64,000 nt of DNA from Acinetobacter lwoffii (GTDB taxonomy: Bacteria > Pseudomonadota > Gammaproteobacteria > Pseudomonadales > Moraxellaceae): the NCBI RefSeq assembly GCF_029024105.1, contig NZ_CP118963.1:682001-746000 (forward strand), written 5' to 3'. The position numbers and the translations under genes are program-made. Of this stretch, positions 25,991 to 38,128 are shown one piece after another (the first letter of the stretch is position 1; each line of letters starts with the position of its first letter). The notes under the pieces were generated by a model. It had not been told where the DNA came from and did no database searches. It saw only the letters and a list, made by a program, of their open reading frames with translations.

Positions 25991-26194
25991 TTATTTTTTA
26001 CTCTGCTCAGTGGCGTAAAAGTGATGATGGTTAATGTTATAAGTAACATTCATTGAAGAGTTATTCAGACTGTTAGAGCCTGTGATTTTACTCTGATCAA
26101 TATTGGTTTGAGAGTTATAAAAATAAAATCCCAAACCTGTTGTACCAAAAATCGCTATGACACATGCACCTAGCATTGATGCTGCTTTCTTCAT
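25991..26194 (-). CDS. Small secreted or anchored protein, 67 aa
   Basis: It begins MKKAASMLGACVIAIFGTTG, a basic n-region plus hydrophobic helix that is either a signal peptide or an anchor. The rest is polar and Asn/Ser-rich with an HHH near the end. The ATG at 26194 has a GAGA-type ribosome site; the upstream ATG at 26215 has none. It sits directly upstream of the 42-aa membrane protein, probably in the same message. Not recognised. Confidence 0.6.
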   Translation of the reverse strand: MKKAASMLGACVIAIFGTTGLGFYFYNSQTNIDQSKITGSNSLNNSSMNVTYNINHHHFYATEQSKK

Positions 26195-26323
26195 ATGCTT
26201 TCTCGTGGAAAACATGCTGAAAATCAGGACATCTAAACCAATACAACTATTCAGATATCTGATTTACAACATGTTGTCATGTTAGTAATCATCATTATCT
26301 CAATGTAGCTGTATAAGCCTAAA

Positions 26324-29161
<2,838 letters not shown>

Positions 29162-29453
29162 GTTAGCATAGCTCCATTGTCATCTATTTTTATGTTTATA
29201 GACCGTTTGAACTGGGCAAAATTCGTGCCACAGTGTTTGAGGAATAAACACAAGACCTAGTGGTTTTAAAATTAATTGAACACAAGATACGGGAAAATTT
29301 AGGGTAGATCAATATTGACATTTAGCTAAATATTTTTCTTAAGTTGTGCTTTAATCCTTGTAAAAATATCGCTATTTTTATTGATTTTTGTATAAGCCTT
29401 ATCAGGCAAGGCATAGCATAACAAAGTCAAAAGAAAGTGCTTATAGATAACAC

Positions 29454-29462
29454 TGTGGATAA
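29454..29462 (-). promoter_or_regulatory. Consensus DnaA box upstream of nrdA
   Basis: TTATCCACA on the minus strand, an exact match to the DnaA box. E. coli nrdAB is also controlled by DnaA, so a link between replication and nucleotide supply is plausible here. Confidence 0.55.
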
Positions 29463-29623
29463 CTAAAAAGTGCTGAATCAAGCAGTCATATTTTGTCCAT
29501 GTAATAGTTGTGTAAATCGCAAATCAGATCTAAGCCACTGTTTCAAGCATAATTGTCCAAAAAATGCACGATAAAATATTACAAAATGCTATCTTGATGT
29601 ATCAGTTTGGTGAACGCTATCTT

Positions 29624-29638
29624 GTTTACAATGTAAAC
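29624..29638. promoter_or_regulatory. Palindrome upstream of bfmR, candidate operator
   Basis: GTTTACA-A-TGTAAAC, 7-bp arms with one central base, about 90 bp before the bfmR start. BfmR is reported to control its own promoter, so this is a candidate site; other regulators are possible. Confidence 0.45.
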
Positions 29639-29728
29639 GTGTGTATATTGCAAGCATATTAAAAACGTATCTATTGGATTTCAAAAGGATACGCCTATAG
29701 CGTAGATCCACCAAATAAGGGGTAATAC

Positions 29729-30445
29729 ATGAGCCAAGAAGAAAAGTTACCCAAGATTTTAATTGTTGAAGATGACGAGCGTCTTGCCCGTTTAACGCAA
29801 GAATACCTCATTCGTAACGGACTTGAGGTGGGGGTAGAGCCGGATGGTAACCGTGCCATTCGTCGGATTATTGCCGAGCAGCCAGATATGGTGGTGCTGG
29901 ATGTGATGTTGCCAGGTGCGGATGGCTTGACCATTTGCCGTGAAGTGCGTCCACATTATCATCAACCGATTTTGATGTTGACTGCGCGTACTGAAGATAT
30001 GGATCAGGTTTTAGGTCTGGAAATGGGTGCAGATGACTATGTCGCTAAGCCTGTTCAACCGCGTGTATTGCTGGCACGTATTCGTGCATTATTGCGCCGT
30101 ACTGATAAGGTACCTGAAGATGAAGTGGCACAGCGCATCGAATTTGATGATCTGGTCATCGACAACGGCGGTCGTTCAGTGACCTTAAATGGCGATCTGG
30201 TTGATTTTACCAGCGCAGAATATGATCTGTTATGGTTGCTTGCATCGAATGCTGGCCGTATTCTCTCTCGCGAAGATATTTTCGAGCGTTTACGTGGTAT
30301 CGAATATGATGGTCAAGACCGTTCAATCGATGTACGTATTTCTCGTATCCGTCCAAAAATCGGTGACGATCCAGAAAATCCGAAGCGTATTAAAACAGTA
30401 CGTAGTAAAGGTTATCTTTTTGTTAAAGAGACCAATGGTCTTTAA
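29729..30445 (+). CDS. bfmR: Response regulator BfmR (OmpR family)
   Basis: Master regulator of biofilm, envelope and stress genes in Acinetobacter. A receiver domain has the acidic pair ED-DE at 14-17 and phospho-acceptor D58 (VVLDVM); a winged-helix DNA-binding domain fills residues ~135-232. It matches A. baumannii BfmR over nearly its whole 238 residues as I recall that sequence, which fixes the genus. AAGGGG precedes the ATG. The sensor bfmS follows after 42 bp. Confidence 0.97.
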   Translation: MSQEEKLPKILIVEDDERLARLTQEYLIRNGLEVGVEPDGNRAIRRIIAEQPDMVVLDVMLPGADGLTICREVRPHYHQPILMLTARTEDMDQVLGLEMGADDYVAKPVQPRVLLARIRALLRRTDKVPEDEVAQRIEFDDLVIDNGGRSVTLNGDLVDFTSAEYDLLWLLASNAGRILSREDIFERLRGIEYDGQDRSIDVRISRIRPKIGDDPENPKRIKTVRSKGYLFVKETNGL

Positions 30446-30487
30446 GCAAATGTGGTTTGTTGCTTGAACAAGCAGGATAAATTATAG

Positions 30488-32158
30488 GTGTTTAAACACA
30501 GTATATTTTTGCGTATATACGCAGGACTCGTCATCCTTGTCGTCTTGGTGGCGGTGTTCGGCTATCTGTTGGTACAGATTATCAACTATCAGCGTGCGCA
30601 AGAATATCGCGAATCCCTGACTGATGGTATGGCATATATCATCAGTGAAGGGGTTGCACGCCAGCCAAATCTCCAGCAAAAAATGGATTGGGTTTCTGAT
30701 GCCTCCGATTTGCTGGAATTGCCCATTCACTATGTAGAAGCCAGCAAGGTCGACATTACCCGTGCTGAAGGACGCCGTATTGCCGAACGTAAGGCGGTGG
30801 TGCGTTGGGACGCCGAATCAGGTATTGCCTATATTGTGGTTGGGCTGCGCGATGACCCGGGTCATTACCTTTATATTAAGGCCGACAGCATTACTGAGCG
30901 CCAGATGAAGGCCTTACCAGTCTTTATCCTGGACTATCTGGTCTACTATCCAGGTCAGGAAAAAGAATATCTGGCTCGTATTCAGGATTATTTTTCTTAT
31001 CCGGTTTCTATCGAAAATGTCCAGAATTTACCTTTAGATTCCGAGCAGATCGGGCGCTTGCGTCTTGATCACAGTATTATCCTGTATCGGGATAGTGCCT
31101 CAATCCGTGGCACCACCATTTCAATTATTTCGCCAATTCCAGGTTCGACCTCACAAGTCTTGGTGATGGGACCGGTGCCATTGTTTAACTGGATGCCATT
31201 CCAGTTAGCGACTGGTATTACCTTATTGAGCCTGTTTGTGCTGAGTCTGGGGGTGTATGGTTTGCTGGTGCCAATGCAGCGCAAGTTGCGTGAAGTCAGC
31301 TATGCCTTAAACAAAATGAAAACCGGTAATATGTCATTGCGTCTTCCTGTAGAAGGAAGTGACGAAATGGCAACGCTGGCCTCTAGCTTTAACAATATGT
31401 CTGATCATATTCAGCGCCTGATTGAAGCCCAACGTGAATTGATGCGTGCGGTGTCGCATGAACTTCGTACACCAGTGGCGCGGATTCGTTTTGGTGTGGA
31501 AATGATGGCAGATGAAGATGATTACGATTATCGTCTGCAACAGGTCGAACAGATTGATAAAGATATTGAGGCGCTGAATACCCTGATTGACGAGATCATG
31601 ACCTATGCCAAGCTAGAACAGGGCATGCCTTCGATCGAGTTTGAAAAGGTCAATCTGTTTGAAGTGCTGAATCAGGTAGCTCTGGAAACTGAAGCATTAA
31701 AAACCCAGAAAATCATTGAGCTACATTCAATGCCTGATGTGGTGGTTGAGGCAGAACACCGTTATCTGCATCGCGTAATTCAGAATCTGGTCGGCAATGC
31801 GGTGCGTTATTGCGACAATAAGGTGCTGATCAGTGGTGGTCTGGATCAGGATGGTCAGGCCTATGTCTCTGTTGAAGATGATGGCCCGGGAATTCCGGAA
31901 GTGGATCGTGCCCGGGTCTTTGAAGCCTTTGCCCGGCTGGATGACAGCCGCACCCGTGCTTCGGGTGGTTATGGTTTGGGTTTATCCATTGTCAGCCGGA
32001 TTGCGTACTGGTTTGGTGGTACGATTCAGGTGGATCAAAGTCCGACGCTGGGTGGCGCGCGTTTTACCATGACCTGGCCGGCACAGCGTTATGTCAAGAA
32101 GAGTAAGCGCAAGATGCTAGAAAAAAAGCCTGAGGAAGCGAGTGATCATTTAGCTTGA
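30488..32158 (+). CDS. bfmS: Sensor histidine kinase BfmS
   Basis: Inner-membrane partner of BfmR. One helix at about residues 8-32, a periplasmic sensor region, a second helix near 235-258, then HAMP, a HisKA dimerisation domain with the phosphorylated H324 in AVSHELRTP, and an ATP-binding domain with NAVRY (N box), DDGPGIP (G1) and GYGLGLS (G2). The GTG start has an AGG-type site upstream and gives 556 residues, the size known for BfmS. A terminator follows. Confidence 0.95.
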   Translation: MFKHSIFLRIYAGLVILVVLVAVFGYLLVQIINYQRAQEYRESLTDGMAYIISEGVARQPNLQQKMDWVSDASDLLELPIHYVEASKVDITRAEGRRIAERKAVVRWDAESGIAYIVVGLRDDPGHYLYIKADSITERQMKALPVFILDYLVYYPGQEKEYLARIQDYFSYPVSIENVQNLPLDSEQIGRLRLDHSIILYRDSASIRGTTISIISPIPGSTSQVLVMGPVPLFNWMPFQLATGITLLSLFVLSLGVYGLLVPMQRKLREVSYALNKMKTGNMSLRLPVEGSDEMATLASSFNNMSDHIQRLIEAQRELMRAVSHELRTPVARIRFGVEMMADEDDYDYRLQQVEQIDKDIEALNTLIDEIMTYAKLEQGMPSIEFEKVNLFEVLNQVALETEALKTQKIIELHSMPDVVVEAEHRYLHRVIQNLVGNAVRYCDNKVLISGGLDQDGQAYVSVEDDGPGIPEVDRARVFEAFARLDDSRTRASGGYGLGLSIVSRIAYWFGGTIQVDQSPTLGGARFTMTWPAQRYVKKSKRKMLEKKPEEASDHLA

Positions 32159-32182
32159 TATTGTATAAATGATTTTAGTCAT

Positions 32183-32210
32183 AAAAAACGATGCATCGGC
32201 ATCGTTTTTT
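32183..32210. terminator. Bidirectional terminator after bfmS
   Basis: AAAAAACGATGC / GCATCGTTTTTT, a 12-bp stem with an ATCG loop between the convergent ends of bfmS and the next gene. It can serve both. Confidence 0.92.
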
Positions 32211-32224
32211 ATTAGGAGCGATTT

Positions 32225-32581
32225 TTATTCCTGAATGGTCGCATCAGGTTCAATGAGTGATTTACCCTCTTTTAAGCTTTGTAGCGCTTCAGAGTTAAAG
32301 TCGATCACCAGTTTGGTATTTTTCGCATCGACGTTATAACGCTGAATCAGTTTTTGGTCGCCTGATAACGTTTCGACTTTATATTCGTCAGCGATATTCA
32401 TAATGCCATCCAGATTGATGCTGGAAGAAGCATGGTCCTCTTGAAAAAGTGCATGGATGTCACGTAAGTCAAAAGCCGCCTGGCTTATGTTGGGGTTTTT
32501 CTGGATGTAATTTTCTATATGTCGAACCAGTAATTGAGCAAATAAAAAATAATTAGGTCGATGGGAGAAGCGTAGAGACAT
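32225..32581 (-). CDS. Conserved hypothetical protein, 118 aa
   Basis: Soluble, mildly acidic protein with no signal peptide or membrane helix: MSLRFSHRPNYFLFAQLLVR at the start, a helical middle and an EPDATIQE tail. The start at 32581 has a strong AAGGAG ribosome site 8 nt upstream; the open frame continues further but without one. It is convergent with bfmS. Function not recognised. Confidence 0.7.
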   Translation of the reverse strand: MSLRFSHRPNYFLFAQLLVRHIENYIQKNPNISQAAFDLRDIHALFQEDHASSSINLDGIMNIADEYKVETLSGDQKLIQRYNVDAKNTKLVIDFNSEALQSLKEGKSLIEPDATIQE

Positions 32582-33153
32582 GCAAGGACTCCTTATTGTT
32601 ACTTTATTAATGTCATGATGTGGTTTAGAAATAGAAATAACATATTCTGAATCAGCCTGTTGAGCATGTTGCAAAAAGACACAATTGCCAATCCAAGATT
32701 ACCAAGTAGCTGCAGGGGGTAAAGCAACAGTTAAATATAAAAAATCACATTAAATATCAAGTTAAATCAATTGGTTTGAAAGAAAAAATAGTTGTTAAAA
32801 TAATTTTTTATTCGATTTAACTTGGATTCAATAGTGAAAAAGACTATATCTAAATGGGTAGGCGAGAAAAGCAGCTCATCGATCAGCCTATTTTCTGGAA
32901 GTGCTCTTTATAGAAAAATTAATAGATAATTAAAATTTAATTTGGGAAAACGATTAAAACGAATTCTGAATGATTAAAGTCAAATTAAATGCTGAAATGT
33001 CTAAAAAATCATCCCAAAGACTAAGGCTTATAAACTAGCAAGTGAAATCCAAAATCAGGTACAATTGGCGGGATTAATTTTGTGTTTGGTGTATTTGAAG
33101 GCCAATACATACATTCTTTGTTAACAAATAGGCCTGCCAGGAGTTATCCCCGC
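32582..33153. other. Intergenic region upstream of the nuo operon
   Basis: About 570 bp, AT-rich, separating a leftward gene from nuoA. It must hold the nuo promoter; a candidate -10 (TACAAT, 33060-33065) with a weak TAGCAA 18 bp upstream is the best I see. No convincing ORF. Confidence 0.4.
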
Positions 33154-33699
33154 ATGAGTGCTATTACTCCATACGAATGGGCAATTATTGCCTTCGTGAT
33201 CGGCGTTACATTTTTATGCGTCTTTATGCTGACTGTCCCATTACTCCTCGGGGGTAAATCATGGGGCCGTGCCAAGCAGGAGCAGTTTGAGTCAGGTGTA
33301 GTTAGCGCAGGTGGAGCTCGTATCCGCTTGTCTGCAAAGTTCTATTTAGTTGCAATTTTCTTTGTGGTGTTTGATTTAGAAGCACTTTATCTATATGCAT
33401 GGGCAGTTTCTGTTCGTGAGGTAGGTTGGATTGGTTTTGCAACTGCAGCTATCTTTATCATAGTTTTACTTGTTGGTTTGATTTACGAATTATCGACAGG
33501 CGCACTCAATTGGGCACCTTCAGACAGACGTAAGGCAGCAGGAATTAAAGCTAAGATTGGTTCGCCAAATATGGATCTTGCAGAAATTACGCGCTTCAAC
33601 TCGATTGAAGAATTGGTGATGGATCCAACGGGTCAAATCCCGGCTCAATCATCTGGTTTTGTGAAAAAGTCACAAACTCAATTATCTGATAAGGAGTAA
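33154..33699 (+). CDS. nuoA: NADH-quinone oxidoreductase subunit A
   Basis: Membrane subunit of respiratory complex I near the quinone site. Three transmembrane helices, with the conserved ESG motif (EQFESGV) in the loop and FDLEALYLY in the second helix. The start at 33154 (MSAITPYEWA) follows CAGGAG, whereas the longer frame from 33082 is preceded by no such site. A polar C-terminal tail (about 60 residues) extends beyond E. coli NuoA. First gene of a 13-gene operon. Confidence 0.94.
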   Translation: MSAITPYEWAIIAFVIGVTFLCVFMLTVPLLLGGKSWGRAKQEQFESGVVSAGGARIRLSAKFYLVAIFFVVFDLEALYLYAWAVSVREVGWIGFATAAIFIIVLLVGLIYELSTGALNWAPSDRRKAAGIKAKIGSPNMDLAEITRFNSIEELVMDPTGQIPAQSSGFVKKSQTQLSDKE

Positions 33700-33705
33700 G
33701 ACGGG

Positions 33706-34386
33706 ATGAAATATACATTAACCCGTGCGAATCCGAATGCTGACCAATATCCACTTCAGGAACGTATTGTTGTAGAAGATCCGTTGCTAGAAGAAGAAGT
33801 GAATAAAAATGTATTCATGACTCGCTTAGAGGATGTGGTACATACAGCAGTCAACTGGGGTCGTAAAAACTCAGTTTGGCCATTTAACTTTGGTACATCT
33901 TGCTGCTACGTAGAATATGCAACGACCTTGACCGGCGTGCATGACTTGTCACGTTTTGGTGCCGAGGTTATCCGTGCTTCACCGCGTCAGGCGGACTTAA
34001 TGATTGTAGCGGGTACTTGCTTCGTAAAAATGGCGCCAGTAATTCAGCGTCTGTACGAACAGATGCTTGAACCAAAATGGGTCATTTCAATGGGTGCATG
34101 TGCCAACTCAGGTGGTATGTACGATATTTATTCAGTCGTACAAGGTGTGGATAAAATCATCCCGGTCGATGTGTATATTCCAGGTTGCCCACCACGTCCT
34201 GAAGCTTTGATTCAGGCATTAATGCTGTTGCAAGACCAGATTCAACTAGAGCGTCGTCCGCTTTCTGCGGTGATCGGTGATGATCTTAAGCCAGTGTATA
34301 AGCCAAAGATGATGCCGGAACGTGACCGTAAGAAAGACCAGCGTGTTGCTGTGAAGAACTTACGCTCTATGGATGAAATTAAATAA
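33706..34386 (+). CDS. nuoB: NADH-quinone oxidoreductase subunit B
   Basis: Peripheral-arm subunit that carries the N2 iron-sulfur cluster, the last electron donor to quinone. Cluster cysteines are in FGTSCCYVEYA, VAGTCFVKM and YIPGCPPRPE. Starts 6 bp after nuoA with AAGGAG overlapping the nuoA end. Length of 226 residues is typical. Confidence 0.97.
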   Translation: MKYTLTRANPNADQYPLQERIVVEDPLLEEEVNKNVFMTRLEDVVHTAVNWGRKNSVWPFNFGTSCCYVEYATTLTGVHDLSRFGAEVIRASPRQADLMIVAGTCFVKMAPVIQRLYEQMLEPKWVISMGACANSGGMYDIYSVVQGVDKIIPVDVYIPGCPPRPEALIQALMLLQDQIQLERRPLSAVIGDDLKPVYKPKMMPERDRKKDQRVAVKNLRSMDEIK

Positions 34387-34388
34387 TT

Positions 34389-34440
34389 TAAACGACAGGT
34401 TGTTTTGTTGTGCACCCGCTATGGGTGTAATTGTCGTTTA
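34389..34440. promoter_or_regulatory. Structured intergenic element between nuoB and nuoCD
   Basis: TAAACGACA (34389-34397) pairs perfectly with TGTCGTTTA (34432-34440), enclosing a second 7-bp stem at 34411-34429 (CACCC/GGGTG core). No T-run follows, so it is probably an RNA stability or processing element rather than a strong terminator. It is the only large gap in the operon. Confidence 0.5.
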
Positions 34441-34477
34441 GGTTGACTGAATTTGTATTAAATAGGAAGCCAAGCCA

Positions 34478-36265
34478 ATGGCTGAAACTGACATTGCTAT
34501 GCCAGAATCAACGTCTGTTGATTCACGCCCAGCATTTGCCATCATTGAAGAACTCAAAACCAAATTTGGTGAGAACTTCTTTGTGCAAACGACTTTCGAG
34601 GATTTCCCGACAGTCTGGGTTGAGCGCGCACGTGTACAAGAAGTTTTAATGTTCTTGCGTACAGTGTCACGTCCTTACGTGATGTTGTTCGACTTGTCAG
34701 CGGTAGATGAGCGTCTACGTACGCACCGCGACGGTTTACCTGCGTCTGACTTCACAGTGTTCTATCACTTGTTGTCGCTCGAGCGTAATACTGACATTCG
34801 TATTAAAGTTGCTTTAGCTGAAAGCGATTTGAATCTTCCAACAGCAACCAATATTTGGCCAAATGCCAACTGGTACGAACGTGAAGCTTACGATATGTTC
34901 GGGATCAATTTCGAAGGGCATCCAATGCTCCGTCGTATCTTGTTGCCAACCTATTGGGAAGGTCATCCGCTACGTAAAGAATATTCTGCACGTGCGACTG
35001 AATATACGCCATATTTGCAAGATAAAGCCAAACAGGACTACGAACAGGAACATCTTCGCTTCGTCCCTGAAGATTGGGGTATGAAGCGCGGCAATGCCGA
35101 TGAAGACTTCATGTTCCTGAACTTGGGTCCGAACCATCCATCTGCGCACGGTGCGTTCCGTGTGATCTTGCAGCTGGACGGTGAAGAAGTGAAAGACTGT
35201 GTGCCTGATATCGGTTATCACCACCGCGGTGTGGAAAAGATGGCTGAACGTCAAACCTGGCATTCATTCATTCCGTATACAGACCGTGTCGACTACCTCG
35301 GTGGTTGTGCGCAAAACATGCCTTACGTGCTTGGCGTAGAGCAAATGGCGGGTATTACTGTACCTGACCGTGCGCAATGTATCCGCGTGATGATGTCTGA
35401 ACTGTTCCGTATCAATAACCACTTGCTGTTCATTGGTACTGCGATTCAGGATGCCGGCGGTATGACGCCAGTCTTCTACATGTTCGCCGATCGTCAGAAA
35501 ATCTATGACGCGATTGAGGCGATCACCGGTTACCGTATGCACCCGGCATGGTTCCGTATCGGTGGTACTGCACACGACCTTCCAAACAACTGGCAGCATC
35601 TGATCCGTGAAATCCTGGACTGGATGCCGAAACGTTTGAAGGAATACCATACTGCAGCGCTGAAAAACTCGGTGTTTGTGGGTCGTACCCGTAATGTTGC
35701 GCAATACGATGCAAAATCTGCATTGGCTTGGGGTGTAACAGGTACAGGTTTACGTGCTACAGGTATCGACTTTGACGTACGTAAATACCGCCCATATAGC
35801 GGTTATGAAAATTACGACTTCGAAGTACCGGTTGAGTATGAAGGCGATGCCTATGCACGCGTCATCGTTCACTACCGTGAAATCGAAGAATCACTGAAAA
35901 TTATCAAACAATGTTTAGATAATATGCCGTCTGGTGCGTACAAAGCAGACCATCCATTGGCTGTTCCACCACCAAAAGACAAAACATTACAAGATATTGA
36001 AACCTTGATTACGCACTTCCTGAGCGTATCTTGGGGTCCTGTAATGCCGGCGGGTGAAGCATCTGTGATGGCAGAAGTGGTGAAAGGCGCGTCGAATTAC
36101 TACTTGACTTCAGACAAGTCAACCATGAGTTACCGTACCCGTATCCGTACACCAACCTTCACGCATTTACAGCAAATGCCTTCTGTGATTAACGGCAGCC
36201 TTATGTCTGACTTAATCATTTATTTAGCGACCATTGACGTCGTAATGGCTGACGTGGATCGCTAA
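34478..36265 (+). CDS. nuoCD: NADH-quinone oxidoreductase fused subunit C/D
   Basis: Peripheral-arm subunit forming the quinone-binding pocket with NuoB. The C part (about residues 1-190) carries the 30-kDa-subunit signature around ERNTDIRIKVAL and WYEREAYDMFGI; the D part (about 210-595) is the 49-kDa hydrogenase-like subunit, with GPNHPSAHG and a C-terminal VVMADVDR. The C-D fusion is normal in gammaproteobacteria. GGAAG lies upstream of the ATG. Confidence 0.97.
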   Translation: MAETDIAMPESTSVDSRPAFAIIEELKTKFGENFFVQTTFEDFPTVWVERARVQEVLMFLRTVSRPYVMLFDLSAVDERLRTHRDGLPASDFTVFYHLLSLERNTDIRIKVALAESDLNLPTATNIWPNANWYEREAYDMFGINFEGHPMLRRILLPTYWEGHPLRKEYSARATEYTPYLQDKAKQDYEQEHLRFVPEDWGMKRGNADEDFMFLNLGPNHPSAHGAFRVILQLDGEEVKDCVPDIGYHHRGVEKMAERQTWHSFIPYTDRVDYLGGCAQNMPYVLGVEQMAGITVPDRAQCIRVMMSELFRINNHLLFIGTAIQDAGGMTPVFYMFADRQKIYDAIEAITGYRMHPAWFRIGGTAHDLPNNWQHLIREILDWMPKRLKEYHTAALKNSVFVGRTRNVAQYDAKSALAWGVTGTGLRATGIDFDVRKYRPYSGYENYDFEVPVEYEGDAYARVIVHYREIEESLKIIKQCLDNMPSGAYKADHPLAVPPPKDKTLQDIETLITHFLSVSWGPVMPAGEASVMAEVVKGASNYYLTSDKSTMSYRTRIRTPTFTHLQQMPSVINGSLMSDLIIYLATIDVVMADVDR

Positions 36266-36279
36266 GGGGTAAACGCATT

Positions 36280-36789
36280 ATGATGATTTTGACTGATAAA
36301 AAGCCACGTGTGAATGTTGAAGGAATTTTGACTGCGGACGAAATTCACGATATCGAACATCACATGGGGCACTACCCATACCCACGTGCAGCGTGTCTAG
36401 ATGCGCTGAAGTGTGTACAACGCCGTAATGGCTGGGTAGATGATGCGCAAATGAATGCCATCGCACAAATGCTGAGCATGAGCGTTGCAGACCTTGAAGG
36501 TGTGGCAACGTTCTATAACCGTATTTACCGTCAGCCGGTCGGTCGTCACGTAATTTTATTATGTGATTCGATTGCGTGTTTCCTGATGGGTGCGGAAACT
36601 TTGGCAGAAGCATTCCAGCGCGAATTAGGCATCCAGTTTGGTCAAACGACTGCAGATGGTCGTTTTACTTTGCTGCCAATTTGCTGTCTGGGCAACTGTG
36701 ACAAAGGTCCAACCTTAATGATTGATGAAGACACGCACGGTCTGGTTGAAGTGACTTCGGTGAAACAGCTGTTGGAGAAGTATGTATGA
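36280..36789 (+). CDS. nuoE: NADH-quinone oxidoreductase subunit E
   Basis: Thioredoxin-fold subunit carrying a binuclear [2Fe-2S] cluster; ligands are expected in LCDSIACF and in CCLGNCDKGP. An ATG at 36283 directly follows the chosen ATG. The stop overlaps the nuoF start (ATGA), indicating coupled translation. 169 residues, typical. Confidence 0.96.
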   Translation: MMILTDKKPRVNVEGILTADEIHDIEHHMGHYPYPRAACLDALKCVQRRNGWVDDAQMNAIAQMLSMSVADLEGVATFYNRIYRQPVGRHVILLCDSIACFLMGAETLAEAFQRELGIQFGQTTADGRFTLLPICCLGNCDKGPTLMIDEDTHGLVEVTSVKQLLEKYV

Positions 36790-38117
36790 ATACTGAACCA
36801 AAACCAATTTATGGCGACGGTAACCCGGAAACGCATCCATTAACATGGCGTTTAAGCAAACAAGCCAACGTACGTAATGCAGATGATTACGAAGCGCTGG
36901 AAGGTTATGCAGGCTTTAAAAAAGCACTGACCATGTCGCCTAAAGATGTATTGGAAGTGGTTAAGGCAGCGACTGTAAAAGGTCGTGGTGGTGCAGGCTT
37001 CCCGGCAGGTATCAAATGGTCTTTGATGGCGCCAAACGACAACTCAGGTCCACGTTACCTGATTTGTAATGCCGATGAGATGGAACCAGGTACCTTTAAA
37101 GACCGTTTGTTGATGGAAGATCTTCCGCATCAATTGATCGAAGGCATGCTGATTGCAGGCTATACGCTTGAAGCAACACACGGTTATATCTTTATCCGTG
37201 GCGAGTACATTGAAGCTGCTCAGTACTTAAATGAAGCACTTGAGCAAGTTCGTGCCAAAGGTTACTTAGGGGATAACATCCTTGGTACAGGCTGGAACTT
37301 CGAGTTACACGTGCATACCGGTGCGGGTCGTTATATCTGCGGTGAAGAAACTGCATTGATTAACTCGCTAGAAGGTCGCCGTGCCAACCCGCGCACTAAA
37401 CCGCCATTCCCGCAAGTTGCAGGTGCTTGGGGTCGTCCTACGATTGTCAACAACGTAGAGACCTACAACAACTTACCAGCCATCATGCTGCGTGGTCCTG
37501 AATGGTATATCAACTTGTCTGCGGGTAAGTCGAAAGATCCAGGCACCAAGATTTATGGTGCATCAGGTAAGGTAAAATTCCCGGGTCTATGGGAGCTTCC
37601 ATTTGGTACGACAGCACGTGAAGTGATTGAAGACCATGCGGGTGGTATGCGTGACGGCTTAAAACTGAAAGCATGGTTACCGGGTGGTGCATCGACTGAC
37701 TTCCTGGCTGCCGAGCATATTGATCTTCCTATGGATGCGGAAAGCATCATGAAAGCAGGTTCGCGTTTAGGGACTTGTTTGTTGATGGTGGTAGATGAAA
37801 CCCAATGTATGGTTTCAGCGACACGTAACCTCGAAGAATTCTTTGCACGCGAATCATGTGGTTTCTGTACGCCTTGCCGTGATGGCTTACCTTGGGCTGT
37901 GAAAGCGCTGAAAGCACTGGAAGATGGCACAGGTAAGAAAGAAGATATCGATCACTTACAAGAACTGACTCGTAAGCTTTGGATTGGTAAAACTTTCTGT
38001 GCCCACGCACCGGGTGCAATGGAGCCGCTTATGGGCGCACTCAAATATTTCCGTGGCGAATTTGAAGCGAAGGTTGTGAATGCCGCCGCTCAAACCAGCA
38101 ACGTAGAACAAGCTTAA
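36786..38117 (+). CDS. nuoF: NADH-quinone oxidoreductase subunit F (NADH-binding)
   Basis: Flavoprotein that accepts hydride from NADH. The glycine-rich NADH site KGRGGAGFPAG and FMN region (NADEMEPGTFKDR) are near the N-terminus, and the N3 [4Fe-4S] ligands are in ESCGFCTPCRDG plus a later Cys (KTFCAHAPGA). 443 residues. It overlaps nuoE by 4 bp; nuoG follows after 11 bp. Confidence 0.97.
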   Translation: MNTEPKPIYGDGNPETHPLTWRLSKQANVRNADDYEALEGYAGFKKALTMSPKDVLEVVKAATVKGRGGAGFPAGIKWSLMAPNDNSGPRYLICNADEMEPGTFKDRLLMEDLPHQLIEGMLIAGYTLEATHGYIFIRGEYIEAAQYLNEALEQVRAKGYLGDNILGTGWNFELHVHTGAGRYICGEETALINSLEGRRANPRTKPPFPQVAGAWGRPTIVNNVETYNNLPAIMLRGPEWYINLSAGKSKDPGTKIYGASGKVKFPGLWELPFGTTAREVIEDHAGGMRDGLKLKAWLPGGASTDFLAAEHIDLPMDAESIMKAGSRLGTCLLMVVDETQCMVSATRNLEEFFARESCGFCTPCRDGLPWAVKALKALEDGTGKKEDIDHLQELTRKLWIGKTFCAHAPGAMEPLMGALKYFRGEFEAKVVNAAAQTSNVEQA

Positions 38118-38128
38118 GGAATTCGACT

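Larger units (their letters stand above)
29162..29728. other. 567-bp divergent regulatory region between nrdA and bfmR
   Basis: It contains the promoters of both genes, a perfect DnaA box and a 15-bp palindrome (listed separately). No credible ORF. No clear NrdR box was seen. Confidence 0.6.

Noticed and set aside
34478..36265. nuoC-nuoD fusion as an anomaly
   Set aside because: The fused form is normal in gammaproteobacteria.
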